NCBI GenBank assembly: GCA_022497155.1
Contig: MU385720.1
Location: 310,001 to 374,000 of the forward strand
Origin: Whalleya microplaca
Taxonomy: Eukaryota > Ascomycota > Sordariomycetes > Xylariales > Xylariaceae
DNA length: 64,000 nt
Direction of reading: 5' to 3'
The translations under genes were made by a program, and so were the position numbers. Positions 60,410-64,000 of the stretch are shown one piece after another. The notes under the pieces were generated by a model that saw nothing but the letters and a program-made list of their open reading frames with translations, was not told the origin of the DNA and ran no database searches. Each line of letters starts with the position of its first letter. Positions within the stretch are counted from its first letter, which is position 1.

Positions 60410-63400
60410 CTAAGCGTCGGGATCGCGCGGCTGATCCAGCGCCTGGAAGCCCGCCAGCACGTCCCTATCGACGTTGACGGCCCAGTTGTCCTGGAAGGCC
60501 TGCTCGCCGCCGACGGCCTGGGCGAGGTTGTGCAGCCTCTCCTTGACGAAGAGCAGGGACTGGACGCGGCGCAGGGGGTCGCTCGCCCACAGCGCGCGCT
60601 CGCGCACGGTCTGCTGGGTGTCCCATTCCGAGCCCTCGGGCTCGTAGTTCAGCACGAGCAGGTCGTTGCCCGGGTTGTGCCCGTCGTCCAGGATCTGCAG
60701 CATGGTGCTCGTCCACATCGAGAAGTACTCCTGCAGCTTCATCAGGACCAGCTTCTGCATCGGCTCGGGGAGCTCGAGCAGCCGCGTGAGCGCGAGGAGG
60801 TTCAGCTTGCTTCGGGAGATGTCCGCTACGCTGTCCATCGAGGAGAACCACTCGGCACTCAGCCAGCTCCAGATCTGATCCAGAGGGCTGAGCGAAGCAA
60901 GCACCTCGACGAAGATTGTCGGATCTATGACTGCGATACGAGATAGGATTGCGAAATAGTCAGTCAGGACAAGGTTGCTCACACGGCTCGATCTCTTCTT
61001 AGGGCCGGTCGTTTGGTGAGCTTCGTACGCATCATGAATATCCTCGAATATCTTGGTGAGAAACCCTGTCTCTACCATATCCTGGACGATCAGACGCAAT
61101 CCTGGCATGCCACCGAGGTCGTGAGATAAGCGGATGAAGGTATCGGTGTGCTTCGTAGCAACGGTGATATGATCACGATGTCTTGAACCCAGGGAAGCTA
61201 ACAGTGCAGTAAGAACCGGCCGCCTGAATTGGTCTTCCAGTAATGTCTCGGGTGCGAGGACGATGTAACTTCCCACAATGGTTATATAGCTACGGGCATG
61301 CTCGTCCTGATCTGTTAAGTATTTAATCGCAGTCTGAGCTAGACTAAGAAGCTGGGGGGATAGAGGAGGTGCAGTCTGGGACAACACGTTGACCCATAGG
61401 TCTAGTGCCTCGTCGATAAGGTACAAGTACATCTCTGCATTTCCCCCAGTAGCTTCAGCGATCAGGGGTAAGATCATCGGCTGGTATTTTGCAGATTCGG
61501 TTTGCATGGAGTTAACCAGTGTCTGCATTATGGCCAGAACTGCCTGCTTCATCATGTAATTTAGCTCACCCGCAGACTCCCAGATGCCCGGTAGGGAATT
61601 CATCACGAAGTCGCCGAAACGGGACACGTGTGTTTCCATATGTTGGATGAGACTCCTGGTCGTCTCAAGAATTGCCAACTTCGTCTCATCGATTTCCACC
61701 TCTTGCAGTAAATCGATGAGCTGGGTGAGTACGTCGGAAGCATATGGAAGAAATGCCTCCCCCTCAAACCCAAAGTCTTCCACAACAGTTTTGAACTGTC
61801 TTGCAGCTGTGATGCGGACAACAACATCGTTGTGTTGGTCGTTAGGATTCAGGAGATGCCTGAAAATCTCGTAGACTAACGGGCGGGTCTCCTTAGAAAT
61901 CTTCACTGGTATCCATTGAGCTAGAACAATAGCTATTCTTCGCCTAATGATCTGACACAGCGGCCTGCTTTGTTGTGCATCGACTAATATTATGGACCTT
62001 AATAGACCTTCGAAGTCAAATCCATCGCAGACTAAAGGAGCGGATAAGCCCATAGCAGTATACACAGCTTCCTTCGTTACAATGTCTGTTTGCGGGTCCT
62101 GAATCGTGATGAAGTATGATAGTAAAGGCTGCAGTAGAAGGTGCTTGAAGTGCGTAAGAAGGTCTAGGAACAACTTCTCGGCGCAAGGTCGGATTTCCCA
62201 TTCGTAGGAGCTTCCCTGGCAATCTTGTTCCTGCTCCCATTCTTGCGGCTCTTCATCCCATGCATCCAAGTCTGCCTTCCGGAAGATGAAAAGGCGAGTT
62301 ATAATGACATTGGCCATTTGTGTAACAAGATCGTTTGTAAGTAAGTCGGTCTTGATGACATCAATTGCTTGGTGCTGTTCTTGTATTGCTTCCTTAGACC
62401 GATACCTAATTGTCTGTTTCGGACGGTGGACCATCCTTACACAAGCCCTTATCAGTAGCAAACCCTTCAACGCAAGCCGCTCTAGAAGAGGGCCGCTAGC
62501 TTTAGGTTTGGCCTCGTCCGCTGATGAGTTCCCTTTCCTTATCCCATCTGACCTGTCAAACACTTCTGCGAAGTTGGCAACAAGGTCCCAGTACGCACGA
62601 ACGAGGTCTAGGGAGTTGGGCAGAGAGGCAAAGCTCGCGGCATGCATCTCGGCCATTTCGATGTGCAGTTTGGTGAATTGAATAAGGTGCTTTCCTACAA
62701 TATCAACGTAAGAGGCCATTGTAGGGGGGCTGTTCTGGTAAAAGTTGAGGAGTTGTCCAAACTGGTTTTGTGATAAACTCCAGACTTGCTGTACGGTCTG
62801 ATCTTTGTGAGGGTAATCGTAGCCGGCTACCAGCAGTCGACGAAGGACTTTGAAGGCGGTAAGACTGTTGTCTATGGCTAATCTGACTTCGTCACTTTCC
62901 CCTTGACCATTGGCCAAGGCTGATATCCACGTACTTGCCTTGACATCATATATTTCGCCAAGTACGTAAACGAGTTCTGGTGTGACGGATTTCAGTGAAG
63001 TCTGCGACTTCTGTAGGCGTGCCGTACCGAGTTCCTTGACTACTCGCAAGAGTATCATTAAGGTGCCAGAGAGCTCTAGCTGACTCCCATCCTTTGTTCT
63101 TCTAAGTAGATATATAATCTTGGTTACTGGGTCGGGCCAGTCCTGAGGGAAGTCCATACGAAGCACCTTGGAGAGGACCAGGGCGTTGTGCAGAGCTAGC
63201 TGTCTATCGCCTTCGCCTACGGTTCCTTCAAACAATCTCTCCCTTATGGCCTGCTTCTGGGTAGGTTTAATAGCGTTCTTAACAGTAAAGTGTCGCCAGT
63301 GTCGTTCGACACCATTTTTCAGTTGAATAATGGCCAGAAGCCTGATCTCTCGAGGTAATTGTCGGTCAAGGTAGACTGACTGATCGCAAAGACAGGGTTA

Positions 63401-63605
63401 GCTGAGGCAGTCGCCTACACATATGAGAGATGCCACATACTTGTAATGCTGGATAATATTCTAGGTCAGCTTCCCACGAGGAGAGCTGGTCGCCAGCAGC
63501 CTGGCGCTGGCTATTATCGTGGGAGTTCGCCAACTGCAGAATGCGACATAGTTCCTGGAAACCAAGAGGTGTCGCTGCACCCGGCACCTCAATAGCGAAA
63601 TTCAT
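60410..63605 (-). CDS. KAP120: importin-beta family nuclear transport receptor Kap120 (importin-11 type)
   Basis: Two exons, 63605-63441 and 63379-60410, with a 61-nt phase-0 intron, give 1044 aa. Yeast Kap120 has a similar length. The N-terminal importin region (FQELCRILQLANSHDNSQRQAAGDQLSSWE, then SVYLDRQLPREIRLLAIIQLKNGVERHWR) binds Ran-GTP in this family. The rest is helical HEAT-type sequence throughout, with the acidic DLDAWDEEPQEWEQEQD loop typical of importin-11/Kap120. In yeast Kap120 imports Rpf1 and some other nuclear proteins; cargo here is inferred. The whole gene is inside the window, with its start near the right edge. Confidence 0.95.
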
Positions 63606-64000
63606 ATTGACGATGCTCGAAGATCAACGCGCGTCGCTTATTGAAAGACATATAAAAAGACGCGTTCTGGGTCATCGAAGTTGTCGAGGCTCTCGATCGG
63701 CGCATAACACGGTGTGTAAGTACGAAGCTGTGTGATATTGAATGTGTACCTAAGGTGGGGTGGACAGCTTCAGATGCACGCGGGGCAGATCGGTTGGGAT
63801 TGAGGTAGAGCTAGGCGCCGACTAGCGCCCCAATACAAAGGTAGCGGCCTGCTGGTGTCAGTTACGAAATACTACCTTCTCATACTACCTTCTCATACTA
63901 CCTTCTCATACTACCTAGGTAAGTACGTAAATACATAGCTCTATACTACCTTTAGGCATGTACGCAGTCAATAAGGTATAAGTACTTGCCCAAATACATA
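63606..64000. other. KAP120 upstream region
   Basis: Likely promoter region of KAP120. It ends in a tandem repeat and GTAGGTA/CCTA-rich sequence at the window edge. Confidence 0.5.
63871..63916. repeat. 13-bp tandem repeat, three and a half units
   Basis: The unit ACTACCTTCTCAT is repeated three times perfectly, followed by ACTACCT. Confidence 0.95.

Noticed and set aside
60465..60946. Long frames in other phases over the GC-rich end of KAP120
   Set aside because: Shadow frames of a well-supported gene.

Overview
This window is nuclear DNA of a filamentous ascomycete (Pezizomycotina). Nearly every gene has short spliceosomal introns (mostly 52-80 nt, GT..AG, often with a CTRAC branch site). 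The gene set includes fungal markers: a HET-domain protein, a Pth11/rhodopsin-like membrane protein, a Tos1-type wall protein, a spherulin-4 protein and an NmrA-like protein. The mix suits a Sordariomycete or related class, but I cannot fix the species. About 19 protein genes are supported, roughly one per 3.4 kb, separated by long gene-poor stretches of 1-6 kb. Introns were placed by reading donor, branch and acceptor sites and by keeping the family sequence in frame.

Layout: 1-4.7 kb holds no supported protein gene, only a tRNA-like sequence at 3936-4083 (-). At 4.8-8.0 kb (+) lies an EDEM/Htm1-like GH47 lectin/mannosidase with a PA domain. At 9.0-9.9 kb (-) is a single-pass membrane protein. 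At 12.5-13.7 kb (+) is an isochorismatase-like hydrolase. The stretch 13.7-19.7 kb is gene-poor. At 19.7-21.6 kb (+) is an NCS1 purine/cytosine permease, and at 22.9-24.9 kb (+) a HET protein. At 26.2-28.3 kb (-) are PEX13 and an odd acidic reading frame directly behind it. At 29.4-31.2 kb (-) is an aquaglyceroporin-like channel with a GC-AG intron and no selectivity-filter arginine. At 32.8-34.1 kb (-) is an NmrA-like protein, and at 35.9-37.5 kb (-) a Tos1-like wall protein. At 38.3-38.8 kb is a 512-bp hAT-type MITE.

Further right: at 40.9-41.9 kb (-) is a protein resembling the tail region of fungal sterol-glucosyltransferase-like proteins. At 44.2-45.3 kb (-) is a seven-TM rhodopsin-domain protein. 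At 46.3-46.8 kb is an old inverted repeat. At 47.5-48.4 kb (-) and 49.6-50.7 kb (+) are divergent secreted proteins (spherulin-4/GH135-like and a beta-propeller). At 51.1-51.8 kb (-) is a RING-like protein lacking one zinc ligand. At 52.7-53.8 kb (-) is a Cys-rich membrane protein, and at 54.9-56.1 kb (-) a short-chain dehydrogenase. At 57.6-58.0 kb (+) is a probable RRM-gene remnant, at 58.7-59.4 kb (+) a DUF423 protein, and at 60.4-63.6 kb (-) the importin Kap120.

The genes do not form one pathway or an obvious biosynthetic cluster. Housekeeping genes (HTM1, PEX13, KAP120) are interspersed with wall, transport and surface-sensing genes. The best leads are the possible alternative PEX13 C-terminus, the GC-AG intron plus altered pore of the aquaglyceroporin, the hAT MITE, and the RING protein missing a zinc ligand.
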